Below, in pieces: positions 28,938 through 39,050 of a stretch of 64,000 bases of DNA. Within the stretch, counting starts at the first letter, position 1. Each line of letters begins with the position of its first letter. The notes beneath the pieces were generated by a model. It saw only the letters and a list, made by a program, of their open reading frames with translations. It was not told where the DNA came from and made no database searches. The stretch is taken from NCBI GenBank assembly GCA_027452215.1, contig DAIDGQ010000037.1, positions 85,173-149,172 on the forward strand, in the 5' to 3' direction. The DNA comes from Granulicella sp. (GTDB lineage Bacteria; Acidobacteriota; Terriglobia; Terriglobales; Acidobacteriaceae). A program made the translations under genes and the position numbers.

Positions 28938-29321
28938 ATGCAAGAAGACCAAATCCGAGCCATCCTGGACGCGCATTGGCAAGCCTCCGCAGCCGGAGAC
29001 GCCAACGCCGAACACGACATCTACGATGACCACGTCCTCTGCGACTACCCTCAGTCCGGCGAACGAATCGTCGGACGAAACAACCTGCAGGCATTGCGAA
29101 GTCATCATCCCGGCAAGCCATCAGGGTTCAACGTCAGACGAATTCTCGGAGCCGGCGACCTCTGGATTACGGAGTACATCATCACCTACCAGGGGCGTCC
29201 CACCTACACCGTCAGCATCATGGAATTCCACAACGGCAAAGTTGTCCACGAGACCCAGTATTTTGCAGATCCCTTCGACGCTCCCTCCTGGCGAAGACAG
29301 TGGGTTCAACAACCCACATGA
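28938..29321 (+). CDS. SnoaL/NTF2-like small protein
   Basis: A 127-residue single-domain protein of the SnoaL-like (nuclear transport factor 2) fold: RAILDAHWQASAAGD, a helix at the start, then EHDIYDDHVLCDYPQSGERIVGR and a beta-rich C-terminal half ending FADPFDAPSWR. Such folds serve as ester cyclases, isomerases or just ligand-binding domains, so substrate and reaction are unknown. I chose ATG 28938 with AAGGGAG six bases upstream, over ATG 28911. Base composition is lower in GC than the kdp genes. It lies 50 bp after kdpC but no link to potassium uptake is evident. Confidence 0.75.
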   Translation: MQEDQIRAILDAHWQASAAGDANAEHDIYDDHVLCDYPQSGERIVGRNNLQALRSHHPGKPSGFNVRRILGAGDLWITEYIITYQGRPTYTVSIMEFHNGKVVHETQYFADPFDAPSWRRQWVQQPT

Positions 29322-29659
29322 CGCCCGTCGCCCTTCGTCCGTGCAGGACCTGTCAAGCCCCTCCACTCCCCCGAAACGGCCAAACCCCCTGTCCCTATTG
29401 GCGATAAATCTTCCGAAAAGCTGGCATAGTTACCCCACCCAACTTGTTAAACTGGAAGTAGAGATCCGAACTCCAGCCTGCCTCGGCAAAAGCCGCTACC
29501 GCTTTCACATTTAGGCCCCTAACTCCAACCGAAAGAATAATATACGCGTAACCGCTTTAGAATGAGCCGGTTGAAAGCAGCCTTCACTCATCAACCTGCA
29601 CATTCCAAACGACTTCACTACGCAAAAGTGAAAGCAGGGGGGAGGGGGGTACCCGACCT
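29322..29659. other. 338-bp intergenic region with G-run element
   Basis: No gene is visible between two convergent genes. The region is AT-richer than its neighbours. Near its right end is a run GGGGGGAGGGGGG followed by TACCC (about 29637-29653), flanked by short inverted arms AGTGAA/TTCACT. Similar G-run elements are, from memory, common between acidobacterial genes. Confidence 0.4.
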
Positions 29660-29664
29660 TCACT
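29627..29664 (-). terminator. Possible terminator of the oxidase operon
   Basis: Arms AGTGAA (29627-29632) and TTCACT (29659-29664) form a short stem overlapping the ctaG stop; on the minus strand the structure is followed by TTTT. The stem is only six pairs with a long C-rich loop, so the call is tentative. Confidence 0.35.
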
Positions 29665-30487
29665 CTCGCCGCTCCCCACCCGACGCCAACCGAAAGGCGA
29701 TCACCATCGCCGGCACCAGATACGCAAACGAACCCACCACCCACATCACCATCGCTCCAAGCACCTGATCATCCACCACCGGAATATGAAACGGATTCGG
29801 GTGCTCAACATAAAAGGGATACACCGGCCGATCGCAGAACGCCAGAAACGCAGACAGCAGCGTCATCACCAGGTCCGCCAGCGCCAGGTAGACCAGCGCA
29901 AACCAGTCATCGCGTCGGCCCTTCGCCGGCCACGGCCGCAGAATGTACCACCAGAACAGCAGCGACGTAAGCAGGAAGCACATATGCTCCACCCCATGCC
30001 ACGTCTCGTTCTCAAGCGCCAGGTCATACGCCGCCGGTGCATGCCAGCCGAGATACGCCACGTTCATCGCCAGCCACGCCACCGCAGGCGTCACCAGCCA
30101 TTGCCCCAGTCGTCGTAACCCTGACACACGCAGCAGAGGTCCCACGACCCACCGCACCACTGGCTCCGGCAACCCACGCAGCAGGGGAACCACCGGAAGC
30201 CCATACAGCAGCAGCATCGGAATCGCCGACATCAGCAGCAGATGCTCCACCATGTGAGCCGTCAGCAGCACATCCGCAAACCCATCCATCGGCGACGCAA
30301 CCGCCGCCCACAACAGCACCAACCCACCCACAAACGACATCAGCCGAACATCCGTAAACTGTGACTTCCTCGTCCTCCGGATCGCCAACCAACCACGCAC
30401 ATACACCGCGGCCGTCACCACCACCGCCACCGTCAGCCAGATCGGCAGCGTCCAGTCCGCAAAGATTCCCTCCACAGCTCCAGACAT
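29660..30487 (-). CDS. ctaG: Cytochrome c oxidase assembly factor CtaG (caa3 type)
   Basis: A 275-residue membrane protein with about seven helices, of the CtaG family found in Bacillus caa3 oxidase operons. [31 protein letters not shown] and [10 protein letters not shown] are recognisable conserved regions with paired His residues that may hold copper or heme. It is required for active caa3 oxidase in Bacillus. It is the last gene of the minus-strand oxidase operon, three bases after the cytochrome b-c fusion, and is not related to the Cox11-type CtaG of proteobacteria. Confidence 0.85.
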   Translation of the reverse strand: MSGAVEGIFADWTLPIWLTVAVVVTAAVYVRGWLAIRRTRKSQFTDVRLMSFVGGLVLLWAAVASPMDGFADVLLTAHMVEHLLLMSAIPMLLLYGLPVVPLLRGLPEPVVRWVVGPLLRVSGLRRLGQWLVTPAVAWLAMNVAYLGWHAPAAYDLALENETWHGVEHMCFLLTSLLFWWYILRPWPAKGRRDDWFALVYLALADLVMTLLSAFLAFCDRPVYPFYVEHPNPFHIPVVDDQVLGAMVMWVVGSFAYLVPAMVIAFRLASGGERRE

Positions 30488-30490
30488 ACG

Positions 30491-32038
30491 CTACGGCTTC
30501 TGACCCGAAGCCGCATTCGTATCCTTAGCCGCAGCCGAACTCCTAGCCGCATGGAAGCCACTCGTCTGCGTCAGCGAGCGTGACGCATCCACCGCAGGCT
30601 CCAGGTCATTCCCACGCAACGTCATCAGGAAGCTCACCAGCGCCTTCGTCTCCGAAGGATTCAGAGCATTCCCATACGCCGGCATGTTCCCTCCGCCCTG
30701 CAGCACCTGTCGCACGATCTGGTCTTCCGTCAAACTGCTCGCCACCGAATCCAGCGTCGGCCCTCGCAATCCACCAACGCCATCCAACGCATGGCAGTTG
30801 CGACACTGCTTGTTCTGCAGCACAATCGCACCCTCTCGCTCCAGCGGTGTTCGGTCATGCAGATACTTCGGAGGAATTGGATTGCTCGTCCACGCATCCA
30901 TAATCGGGCTCCACGGCGTATACGTCCCCAGCCGCGTAAAGATCCCCAGCGTCACCGCAATCACCGACACCATCAGCACAGCCACCGGACGCCGCGCCCA
31001 ATGCCTCTCCCCTTCACTCGCAAGCAGCGGCAACAGCAGCAGTCCCGCAATCCCCAGCACCGGAGCGACCATCAGCACGGGAGTCTCCAGCGACGGAGGC
31101 AGAAACGCCAGCACCGCATAGATCCACAGGAACGCAAAGTCCGGCTTCGGAGCCGTCTGAATGATCGTCGGATCAGGAGGCCCACCCGGCCCAAACGGTC
31201 CAAAGAAAAACGCGCAGGCCATCACTGCAAACAGGATCGCTGCAGCAAACACCGCGTCCTTCCAAGCCGCATCCGGAACAAACGGAATTCCTGTCCTCTG
31301 CGTAAGCTCGTGATACTCCTTCTCATACGTCGACTTCCGTACCAGCCGTCCCGGCATCGGCCAATCGCTCACGCCATGCCGAAGCACCATCCACACATGC
31401 ATCCCAACTCCAGCCAGCAGCAGCCCTGGAATCACGAACACATGCAGCGTAAAGAATCGCGACAGCGTGGCTCCGCCGATGATCGCTCCACCCAGAATCA
31501 GATGCACCAGCGATGCCCCTATATAAGGCACGCGACTGGCAATCGACGCCCCAATCCCCAGTCCCCAGTAAGCGTCCTGGTCGAACCGCATCACCTGTCC
31601 CGTGAACGCCATGCCCAGCGTCAGCAGCAGCAGCACCACGCCGACAATCCAGGTCAGCTCGCGAGGAAACTTGTACGACCCAAACAGAAACACCTGCACC
31701 ATGTGAATCAGCACGATGGCGATCATAAAGTCCGATCCCCATCCATGCAGCGCCCGCAGATACCACCCCAAAGCGACGTTGTGATTCAACACATTCAGGC
31801 TCGTCCACGCCTCATTCGCCGACGGGCTATACACCAGCGCCAGCAAAATCCCCGTCATCACCTGCAGGATCAACAGCACCGTCGCAGCGCTGCCAAACAC
31901 ATACCACCAGCTCGCGTTGTTCGCCGGAGTAGGATGTGCCGCAGCATCGGCCATCGGCCTCAGCAGCCCCAGCCGATGCTCAAGCCACTCATATCCCTTG
32001 CGCCCCGCAGTCGTCACGCTCTCCTTCATGCTCCCCAT
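30491..32038 (-). CDS. Cytochrome b subunit fused to a C-terminal cytochrome c domain
   Basis: A 515-residue protein. The N-terminal part is cytochrome b/b6-like (menaquinol oxidation), with heme ligand histidines in LRALHGWGSDFMIAIVLIHM and TLHVFVIPGLLLAGVGMHVW. About eight to nine helices run to residue ~380. The C-terminal ~100 residues carry CRNCHALDG (CxxCH) and a later Met (GGGNMPAYG), a class I cytochrome c. The start is taken at ATG 32038, overlapping the Rieske stop by 13 bases. With the Rieske protein it forms a bc-type complex in which the fused cytochrome c takes the place of cytochrome c1. Confidence 0.9.
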   Translation of the reverse strand: MGSMKESVTTAGRKGYEWLEHRLGLLRPMADAAAHPTPANNASWWYVFGSAATVLLILQVMTGILLALVYSPSANEAWTSLNVLNHNVALGWYLRALHGWGSDFMIAIVLIHMVQVFLFGSYKFPRELTWIVGVVLLLLTLGMAFTGQVMRFDQDAYWGLGIGASIASRVPYIGASLVHLILGGAIIGGATLSRFFTLHVFVIPGLLLAGVGMHVWMVLRHGVSDWPMPGRLVRKSTYEKEYHELTQRTGIPFVPDAAWKDAVFAAAILFAVMACAFFFGPFGPGGPPDPTIIQTAPKPDFAFLWIYAVLAFLPPSLETPVLMVAPVLGIAGLLLLPLLASEGERHWARRPVAVLMVSVIAVTLGIFTRLGTYTPWSPIMDAWTSNPIPPKYLHDRTPLEREGAIVLQNKQCRNCHALDGVGGLRGPTLDSVASSLTEDQIVRQVLQGGGNMPAYGNALNPSETKALVSFLMTLRGNDLEPAVDASRSLTQTSGFHAARSSAAAKDTNAASGQKP

Positions 32039-32661
32039 GACGTCGACCTCGTCTCATCGGCGGCAGGCCTGATCTGGACCAGCGGCTTCCCCTTACACGA
32101 AGCCTCCGTTGACAGCGTCGGCATATCGCCCGCATGGATCACCAGCGAGTTCCCTGCAATCTTGTATCGGTACTCAAACAGCCCACGCTCCGGAGGTCCC
32201 GACGCTCGTCTACCGTCCTCGTAATATGCTCCCCCGTGGCAAGGACACATAAACAGCTTCGACTCCGCAAACCACCGCACCGGGCAACCAAGATGCGCGC
32301 AGTTGATCGCGAACACTTGAAATTGCTGATCCGAAACTCTACGCACCCAGCACGACACCTTGGCCGTCTCTCCGTCATCAAAGCTCGCCACCGGGCTCCG
32401 ATACTCAGCCAGCCTTGTCTCTCCCACCGGAAAACTGCTCAGGTCGCCTATCGGAATCCACGACCCAACGCTGGCGCGCTTCTTCATCGCGGGTCCGAGC
32501 AGATATCCAATCAATGGCACCGCCAGCACCGCTCCCACCAGGGCATTCAGTCCGACCGCAAGCTTGAACAGGAACACCCTGCGAGTATGGGCTGCAGCCT
32601 TGGCCTCGGGAGCCAGGTCATTGTTGCTAGATTCTCCGGGATACTTCAAAAACTCACTCAT
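32026..32661 (-). CDS. Rieske [2Fe-2S] protein of the bc complex
   Basis: A 211-residue membrane-anchored Rieske protein. One helix at ~27-52 anchors it; the cluster ligands are in CAHLGC and CPCHGGAYY, and the two extra disulfide cysteines are present in these same motifs. It accepts one electron from quinol and passes it to the cytochrome c domain. It lies between the diheme cytochrome gene (40 bp upstream) and the cytochrome b-c gene, which it overlaps. Confidence 0.93.
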   Translation of the reverse strand: MSEFLKYPGESSNNDLAPEAKAAAHTRRVFLFKLAVGLNALVGAVLAVPLIGYLLGPAMKKRASVGSWIPIGDLSSFPVGETRLAEYRSPVASFDDGETAKVSCWVRRVSDQQFQVFAINCAHLGCPVRWFAESKLFMCPCHGGAYYEDGRRASGPPERGLFEYRYKIAGNSLVIHAGDMPTLSTEASCKGKPLVQIRPAADETRSTSWGA

Positions 32662-32701
32662 ACATTTCTCCGCACGCTCAACACAAACGACTCACGACAA
32701 A

Positions 32702-33433
32702 CTATGGATGTTGGTAAGGCTGTCCCGGCGCCGCAATCCGATGCGACGCCAGCCACGCAACTACGTCGGTGATCTCCTGGTCCGACATCGGTCGCGCTCC
32801 GGTTCCAGCAATATCCGATCGCCAATCCGGCATCCCCTCCTGCGGCTGCCCCGCGATAATCAAACTCCGCAGTCCCTGATCACTGATCAACGCGAGATAT
32901 GCAGGATCCACAAGTGACCCGGTATGAACTTTGCCGCTGCTCACACCACTTCCATCCGCACCATGGCAACTCGCGCAGAACGTCCCAAACGCCTTCTCTC
33001 CCTGCGCCGAATCCCCCGTCGAACTACTCGCATATGCCGGCGCCGTCTGTACGCCCAACACATCCTTCCGGCTCCACTCCGATTCCATTCCCTGCGCCAG
33101 CACCGCAATCTGTTCATCGGTCAACATCCCGCCGTGGCTTCGCGCGAATCCCGGCATCAACGTTCCAGCGACACCATTCGCCGTTATCATCCGAATCCGA
33201 TCAACTCCCGCCACAGCGAGGTACACCGGATTCGCAAGCGAAATTGCCGCTCCCTCCTTGCCATTCTCTCCATGGCAGGCCGCACAGTTCTCTTTGTAGA
33301 GCACCGCAAACTTCAACACCTGCGTCGGTCTCTCGGCCTCAGGCCCCGGCTTTCCCGGAACAACCTTACATCCCGCGCACATCACAACGACTGCGCAGGC
33401 CATCATCGAAATACTTCCCCTATGACGCTTCAT
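32702..33433 (-). CDS. Diheme cytochrome c lipoprotein
   Basis: A 243-residue exported cytochrome. The N-terminus is a lipoprotein signal with lipobox VMCAGC and the Cys at residue 22. Two CxxCH heme sites follow, CAACHGENG and CASCHGADG, each in a class I cytochrome c domain with a downstream Met (TLMPGF and EGMPDW). It probably shuttles electrons between the bc complex and the caa3 oxidase while held at the membrane. Its start overlaps the stop of the upstream membrane-protein gene by four bases. Confidence 0.9.
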   Translation of the reverse strand: MKRHRGSISMMACAVVVMCAGCKVVPGKPGPEAERPTQVLKFAVLYKENCAACHGENGKEGAAISLANPVYLAVAGVDRIRMITANGVAGTLMPGFARSHGGMLTDEQIAVLAQGMESEWSRKDVLGVQTAPAYASSSTGDSAQGEKAFGTFCASCHGADGSGVSSGKVHTGSLVDPAYLALISDQGLRSLIIAGQPQEGMPDWRSDIAGTGARPMSDQEITDVVAWLASHRIAAPGQPYQHP

Positions 33434-34320
33434 CGCGAAGTATCCTCGTGATCTGAATCTGTCGGCTCTTCCTCAACCAACTCCTCCACATTGCTATGCA
33501 GGCCAGCACGCACTGCAAACGGCAGCGCCTGAAACTGAGGAGTCCGCACCTTGGCCTGCAGGTTCACTACAAATCCGCACACCAGTCCGAACGCAATCTG
33601 CGACACCACAAACCAGAACCAATCAATCCGCTCATTCAGAATCGGGCTCACAATATTCAGCGCCGAATGCAAGATACCCGTGAACAGCAGCGGCACAATG
33701 AATCCCGCAGTCACAATCGGATACTTCGGGAACATCGGCAACATCGCTCCATACAACAGCCCGACCAGCAACGACGTCAGTCCATGAATCACAATCGCTG
33801 CCAGCAATCCCTGTAGATGAAACTCTCCGAGAAACGCATTACTCGCTCCAGCCCAACTCACAAATCCGCCCGCCGCAAGCAGGTTCACCGCGTACCAGAA
33901 GCTGTGGTACTTCACCAGGCTGAAGATCCCCGCCGGTACCGTCATCGCAAGGCCGCCCGCGATGCCGCCCTTGATCCCCGTAATAATCTGAAACGTCTCG
34001 ACCGGGATGATCTTGCGATGCATCGGCCCCTTCGGAAGCCGCGCAGCGAGGGTCCGGTTGCTTGTAACGGTCACCTCCTCGGTGCGAACTTCAACCTCTT
34101 CGTGCACCTCATGCGGAAGCACCTGCCGAAACCACCCAACCGTCCCCGCAAACGCGAGCAGTCCTCCCAGAATGCTGACCGCAACATCCGTCACCATCCC
34201 CATCAGCACCAGGCTCAGGCCAAGAGCCAGCACCATTGGCCACGCCGTCGGCGCCGGAAGCTGCAGCCCATGTTCTTCTTGCGCGTGATTGCTGTGCACA
34301 GTATCTCCTTCTTGGCTCAT
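33430..34320 (-). CDS. Uncharacterised membrane protein of the oxidase operon
   Basis: I do not recognise the family with certainty. The 296-residue product has two short helices at ~27-65 (LALGLSLVLMGMVTDVAVSILG), reminiscent of small subunit IV of bacterial oxidases. After a polar stretch with HEVHEEVEVRTEEV come about five more helices (~113-265) and an acidic tail. It is locked between subunit III and the diheme cytochrome by ATGA overlaps on both sides, so it is almost surely made with them. A fused subunit IV-like assembly or scaffold protein is one guess; no catalytic motif or heme ligand pair stands out. Confidence 0.75.
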   Translation of the reverse strand: MSQEGDTVHSNHAQEEHGLQLPAPTAWPMVLALGLSLVLMGMVTDVAVSILGGLLAFAGTVGWFRQVLPHEVHEEVEVRTEEVTVTSNRTLAARLPKGPMHRKIIPVETFQIITGIKGGIAGGLAMTVPAGIFSLVKYHSFWYAVNLLAAGGFVSWAGASNAFLGEFHLQGLLAAIVIHGLTSLLVGLLYGAMLPMFPKYPIVTAGFIVPLLFTGILHSALNIVSPILNERIDWFWFVVSQIAFGLVCGFVVNLQAKVRTPQFQALPFAVRAGLHSNVEELVEEEPTDSDHEDTSR

Positions 34321-34913
34321 CGGCCCAACACATACACAACCAGAAACACCACAACCCAGACCGCATCCACGAAGTGCCAGTACAACGACAGCACCTCAAG
34401 CTTTTCGCTATGCTCATGGGTCATCGCACCATTCAACGAGAACACCAGCGCCAGCATCAGCATGATCAGTCCGACAATCACATGTGTCGCATGCAATCCC
34501 ACCAGCGAATAAAACGTAGTCCCAAACAAGTTCGTCTGAATCGTCAGCCCGTCGTGATAGATAAGTTCGTACCACTCGCGACCCGTTCCAGCCAGAAAGA
34601 TCCCTCCCAGCAGCACCGTGGCCGCCAGCCAAAGCGAGCACAGATTTCTCTTGCTTTGCCGCAACGCAGAAACGGCCGCATGCACCGTCAGGCTGCTCGA
34701 TAGCAGGCAAATCGTAGTGAATACCGGCAGCGTGAGCACATCCTTCGGCGTCGGCCCACTCACGCTCTTGCCGATATAGAACACATACGCCACCACGAAG
34801 ATGATGAAGATCGAGGCCTCTGCCGCAATCAGGCACACCATCCCCACTACGCCGCGAGAGGGCAACTCCCATCCTTCATTCGGACTATTCGGAATCACAG
34901 CAGCTTCAATCAC
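34317..34913 (-). CDS. ctaE: Cytochrome c oxidase subunit III
   Basis: A 198-residue five-helix subunit III of a heme-copper oxidase, the short form typical of caa3 and quinol oxidases. AAEASIFIIFVVAY has the conserved Glu, GLHATHVIVGL and LYWHFVDAVWVVVF the typical His and acidic residues. It overlaps subunit I upstream and the unknown membrane protein downstream by four bases each. Confidence 0.92.
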   Translation of the reverse strand: MIEAAVIPNSPNEGWELPSRGVVGMVCLIAAEASIFIIFVVAYVFYIGKSVSGPTPKDVLTLPVFTTICLLSSSLTVHAAVSALRQSKRNLCSLWLAATVLLGGIFLAGTGREWYELIYHDGLTIQTNLFGTTFYSLVGLHATHVIVGLIMLMLALVFSLNGAMTHEHSEKLEVLSLYWHFVDAVWVVVFLVVYVLGR

Positions 34914-36631
34914 GGTCTCTCCTCGCCCCCAGGTTTTTCAGTCGTCTCGTAGTGGCTGTCAGGATCTTCTGGATGCTTCAAATCCCATAGCGGACGTCGG
35001 CTCGCAACACTTGGAATCTTCGCGAAGTTATAGGTTGCCGGTGGCGAGGTCGTCGACCACTCCAGCGTCCACGCATCCCACGGATCCGCTCCCGCCACCT
35101 CCCCTTTGAAGTAAGACCACACCATGTTGTACACAAACAGCAGCGTTGCAATCGTTTGAAAAATAGCTCCGCTCGAGACAACCATGTTCCAGATCATCCA
35201 GCCTCTGTCCGCCTCGTAGGTGTAAATCCGTCGCGGCATCCCCAGCAGCCCCGGCACGTGCATAAAGTCGAACGTCAGATGAAATCCAATCAGGAACAGC
35301 CAGAAGTGCCACTTCCCCATCGTCTCGCTCAACATGCGTCCGCTCATCTTCGGATACCAGTAATAGAACGCCGAAAACAGCATGAACAAAATCGCACCCA
35401 CCAATACGTAGTGGAAGTGCGCCACAACGAAGTACGATCCCGTCAACTGCCAGTCAAACGGCGCGACCGACAGCATGATCCCCGTCAGTCCGGCAATCAG
35501 AAATTGAAACAGGAAGCCGACCGCGAACATCATCGACACCGTAAATCGAATCTTTCCGCCCCAAAGCGTCGCCAGCCAATTGAAAATCTTGATTCCCGTT
35601 GGAACCGAGACAGCCATCGTAGCCAGCACAAAAAAAGTGTTGGCCCCCGGGCCCATTCCAACCGCGAACATGTGATGCGCCCACACGCTCAGGCTGATGA
35701 AGCCAATCCCTACCGAAGCCGCGACCATCGCCGGATATCCAAAGATCGCCTTGCGCGAAAAAACCGGAATGATCTCATTGGCAAATGCAAACGCCGGCAG
35801 GATGAGGATGTACACCTCCGGATGTCCGAAGATCCAGAAGAAGTGCATCCACAACACTGCAGATCCACCCGCCTGCGTATCGAAAAAATGCGATCCCAGA
35901 TAGCGGTCGAGCATCAACATGATCTGCGCCGCAGTAAGAGGACTCACAGCAACGAACACCATGCAAGACGTAACCAGGTACAGCCACACCAGCAGTGGCA
36001 AACGGCTCATCTTCATTCCTGGGCAGCGCATGCAAATCGCGGTCGCCACAATATTCAGCGATGTCCCGATCGTCCCAATGCCCGTCAGCAGCAGCGACAG
36101 CGTCCAGTAGTCCGTGCTATGGCCCGGGGAAAATACCTGCGCTGTTAGGGGAGCATACGCAAACCAGCCAACATCCGGTGCGCTTCCCGCCCCATAGAGT
36201 CCGCTCCCGCCGAAGTAGCTGAAATACAGCAGCAAGCCACCAAAGGCCGAGATCCAGAAGCTGAAGGCATTCAGCCTGGGAAACGCCATGTCCCTCGCCC
36301 CAATCATCAGAGGGATAAGGTAGTTCCCAAATCCAAACAAAATCGGCATACCAACGAAGAACACCATCGTCGTTCCATGCATCGTGAACAGCCGGTTGAA
36401 TACCTGCGGCGACACGAAATGATTGTTCGGAACCGCCAGTTGAACCCGCATCAACAATGCCTCAAACCCGGCCACCACCAGAAAAAATAAAGCGTACCCG
36501 ATATACATCAGGCCAATCTTCTTGTGGTCAACCGTCGTTACCCAGTCATGCAGAACCTCAAGCCAGCGACGTTGCGGGGCCTTCTCCACGGTGAGATCGA
36601 GTACTTCCGTTACAGGCGTTTGTGTGGCCAT
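34910..36631 (-). CDS. ctaD: Cytochrome c oxidase subunit I (A1-type, caa3)
   Basis: A 573-residue catalytic subunit reducing O2 to water and pumping protons. TMHGTTMVFF supplies a heme a His; FGHPEVYILI holds the CuB His, the D-channel Glu and the cross-linked Tyr typical of A1 oxidases; VWAHHMF adds the two CuB histidines; VAHFHYVL holds ligands for heme a3 and heme a. About 12-13 helices fit the family. It lies 20 bp after subunit II and overlaps subunit III. Confidence 0.95.
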   Translation of the reverse strand: MATQTPVTEVLDLTVEKAPQRRWLEVLHDWVTTVDHKKIGLMYIGYALFFLVVAGFEALLMRVQLAVPNNHFVSPQVFNRLFTMHGTTMVFFVGMPILFGFGNYLIPLMIGARDMAFPRLNAFSFWISAFGGLLLYFSYFGGSGLYGAGSAPDVGWFAYAPLTAQVFSPGHSTDYWTLSLLLTGIGTIGTSLNIVATAICMRCPGMKMSRLPLLVWLYLVTSCMVFVAVSPLTAAQIMLMLDRYLGSHFFDTQAGGSAVLWMHFFWIFGHPEVYILILPAFAFANEIIPVFSRKAIFGYPAMVAASVGIGFISLSVWAHHMFAVGMGPGANTFFVLATMAVSVPTGIKIFNWLATLWGGKIRFTVSMMFAVGFLFQFLIAGLTGIMLSVAPFDWQLTGSYFVVAHFHYVLVGAILFMLFSAFYYWYPKMSGRMLSETMGKWHFWLFLIGFHLTFDFMHVPGLLGMPRRIYTYEADRGWMIWNMVVSSGAIFQTIATLLFVYNMVWSYFKGEVAGADPWDAWTLEWSTTSPPATYNFAKIPSVASRRPLWDLKHPEDPDSHYETTEKPGGEERP

Positions 36632-36651
36632 CGTGTTCCTTCCTTGACGCT

Positions 36652-37665
36652 CTACTTCAGCGTGGTCAGGTACGCTGTGACAGCATCAAGATCATGGCTG
36701 TCAAGGTGCATCGGAGGCATCAGCGCCCCCGGTTTAAAGTTCTCTGGGTTATCCACAAAGCTGCGTATGTTGGCCGCGGTATTTGGCACAGCTCCCGACG
36801 CGATCGTGTCACGGCTGGCCACATGCGTCAGATCAGGCCCGAACCGGCCCGTGGCCACCGTGCCTCGAATCGTGTGGCAGCTAATGCAGGCGTTGTGCTC
36901 AAATACCGCTCGCCCCTCCGCCACCCTCGAGTCCTCCACCGCCGGTTGCCGCTGATGCGCAACCCACGCGTCAAACGCCGCCGGCGTGTCGACGTAAACG
37001 CGTATCAGCATCTTCGCGTGCTGGACGCCACAATATTGCGCGCACTGTCCCAGGTACAGCCCCGTCTCCTGCGGATCGATCCACATCGTATTCACCCGGT
37101 TCGGTATCACGTCGGTCTTCCCCGCAAGCCGAGGTACCCAGAAGCTATGGTCCGTATCCGCCGACGACATCGTCAGGTAGGTCGGCAACATGTGTTTCGG
37201 ATCGCTCACCGGAACATGCAGCTCATTCGCCGTCACCACTCCCAGCGCCGGATAGCTGTACTCCCACCAGAACTGATGCCCGATCACCGTCACGTCCAAA
37301 GCATCCGCAGGCTTCGGTGCATGCTCCGTCGTATAAATCACTCGCGCCGTTGCCAGAAACAGCATCACCACAATCAGGATCGGAATCACCGTCCAGGCCA
37401 ACTCAATCTGATTGCTTCCGTAGATCTGAGGAGGCTCTTGCTCGGTCACACCGTCTGCCGCCCGAGAGCGATAGCGCACCAGAACATACAGCAGTATGCC
37501 TGCCACCAGCACAAAGATCGCGCCCGTAATCCATAGCACCAGCATCGACAATCCAAAGACGGAGTGTGCCGGTGTCCCAACAGGGGCAAAGATATTGGTC
37601 GGGTTATCGCCGAACGCCGTCGATACGATGACGGCAAGGTCGTACAAGCCATGACACGCGAACAT
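36652..37665 (-). CDS. ctaC: Cytochrome c oxidase subunit II with cytochrome c domain
   Basis: A 337-residue subunit II. Two N-terminal helices (~35-60 and ~90-112) are followed by a CuA domain (GHQFWWEY, GQCAQYCGVQHAKM) and a C-terminal class I cytochrome c with CISCHTIRG and a distal Met, making this a caa3-type oxidase. The CuA centre receives electrons from the fused cytochrome. It is the first gene of the eight-gene minus-strand operon. The start at ATG 37665 leaves a short hydrophobic leader; the exact start is uncertain by a few codons. Confidence 0.93.
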   Translation of the reverse strand: MFACHGLYDLAVIVSTAFGDNPTNIFAPVGTPAHSVFGLSMLVLWITGAIFVLVAGILLYVLVRYRSRAADGVTEQEPPQIYGSNQIELAWTVIPILIVVMLFLATARVIYTTEHAPKPADALDVTVIGHQFWWEYSYPALGVVTANELHVPVSDPKHMLPTYLTMSSADTDHSFWVPRLAGKTDVIPNRVNTMWIDPQETGLYLGQCAQYCGVQHAKMLIRVYVDTPAAFDAWVAHQRQPAVEDSRVAEGRAVFEHNACISCHTIRGTVATGRFGPDLTHVASRDTIASGAVPNTAANIRSFVDNPENFKPGALMPPMHLDSHDLDAVTAYLTTLK

Positions 37666-38247
<582 letters not shown>

Positions 38248-38723
38248 TACACTCCAAGAGACTTACGGAGCATATGGCACCACAGTGACAATCGAATCCG
38301 GGATCGATATCGGTGCATAAGCGCCTCATCGAGCGAACGGAGGGTGTGAGTCACCACCCGTCGTCCCTAGATGCAATACCCCATCCTTACAATCTGCCTC
38401 TTCGCTGCTCTCACCCAGGTTCACCGTGGATAAAGACATCCAGAATGATCCTATTGCTCGCGTGCAATAAGAGTTCCTATACTGGCGGCTCCTGGACCGG
38501 ATTGTCGCGCCCCCGAGGAATCCGGCTACTGCCGCGGCCTCACCTATTGACTTCATTGAGTTCGTCATCGTGAAGTCTCCTGGTTCAGATTCTGCTCCCT
38601 TCCCGAGTCAGCCACGGTTGGTTCATATACCGCACCATGGTGGCCGGAGACGAACGGTACAGAACGCCCCCTGATATTTATTTTGCCCATCCCGCGTAAC
38701 CTTTCCCTATTGGCAGCATCGTG
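38248..38723. other. Non-coding or decayed DNA after tRNA-Asp
   Basis: About 475 bp with lower GC than the chromosome-like regions and only short open frames that match nothing I know. It contains the 11-base repeat of the tRNA-Asp 3' end at 38357-38367. GTAACCTTT near 38697-38705, followed by an ATG ~20 bases later, resembles an ECF-type -35 element but is not conclusive. Confidence 0.35.
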
Positions 38724-39050
38724 ATGAATAGTGGTCGAAACGATGCAAATGAAGTCGAGCCGAAGCCGGAAGGTGGTTCTTTGGAACCTATCCCCAGTCT
38801 GAGTTCTGTCATCTCTCGGGAAGAAGAGATCATCGCCCGCACATCCTAGGGCGAGAAGACATGTTTCCATGACATCATCCGCCCGTATGCCCGGATGATG
38901 TTCGCCTCGGCCTTGGCTGTCTTGCGGAACCCGGCTGTGCTGCTGGATAGTGTGTGTAAGGTGCTCGTCATCTCCGGCGACGAGCAGACATTCGACCTCC
39001 CCATGCGATACGAGCAGAGACTGCATTCGTTCCTTGATAGCCACCTCTGA
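38724..39050 (+). pseudogene. Decayed ECF sigma factor gene
   Basis: From ATG 38724 the frame reads an acidic linker, then SREEEIIARTS, a TAG stop at 38847-38849, then GEKTCFHDIIRPYARMMF and ASALAVLRNPAVLLDSV before ending at TGA 39048. This order matches the start and region 2 of ECF sigma factors (IARAQ.GD..AF..L..PY.R.VF..AL..LRNP.DAED..Q), including the expected spacing, but the DAED part is changed and the rest is lost or frameshifted. I infer a dead sigma gene. The evidence is from motif memory only. It lies just before the cysteine-rich locus that has its own intact sigma gene. Confidence 0.4.
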
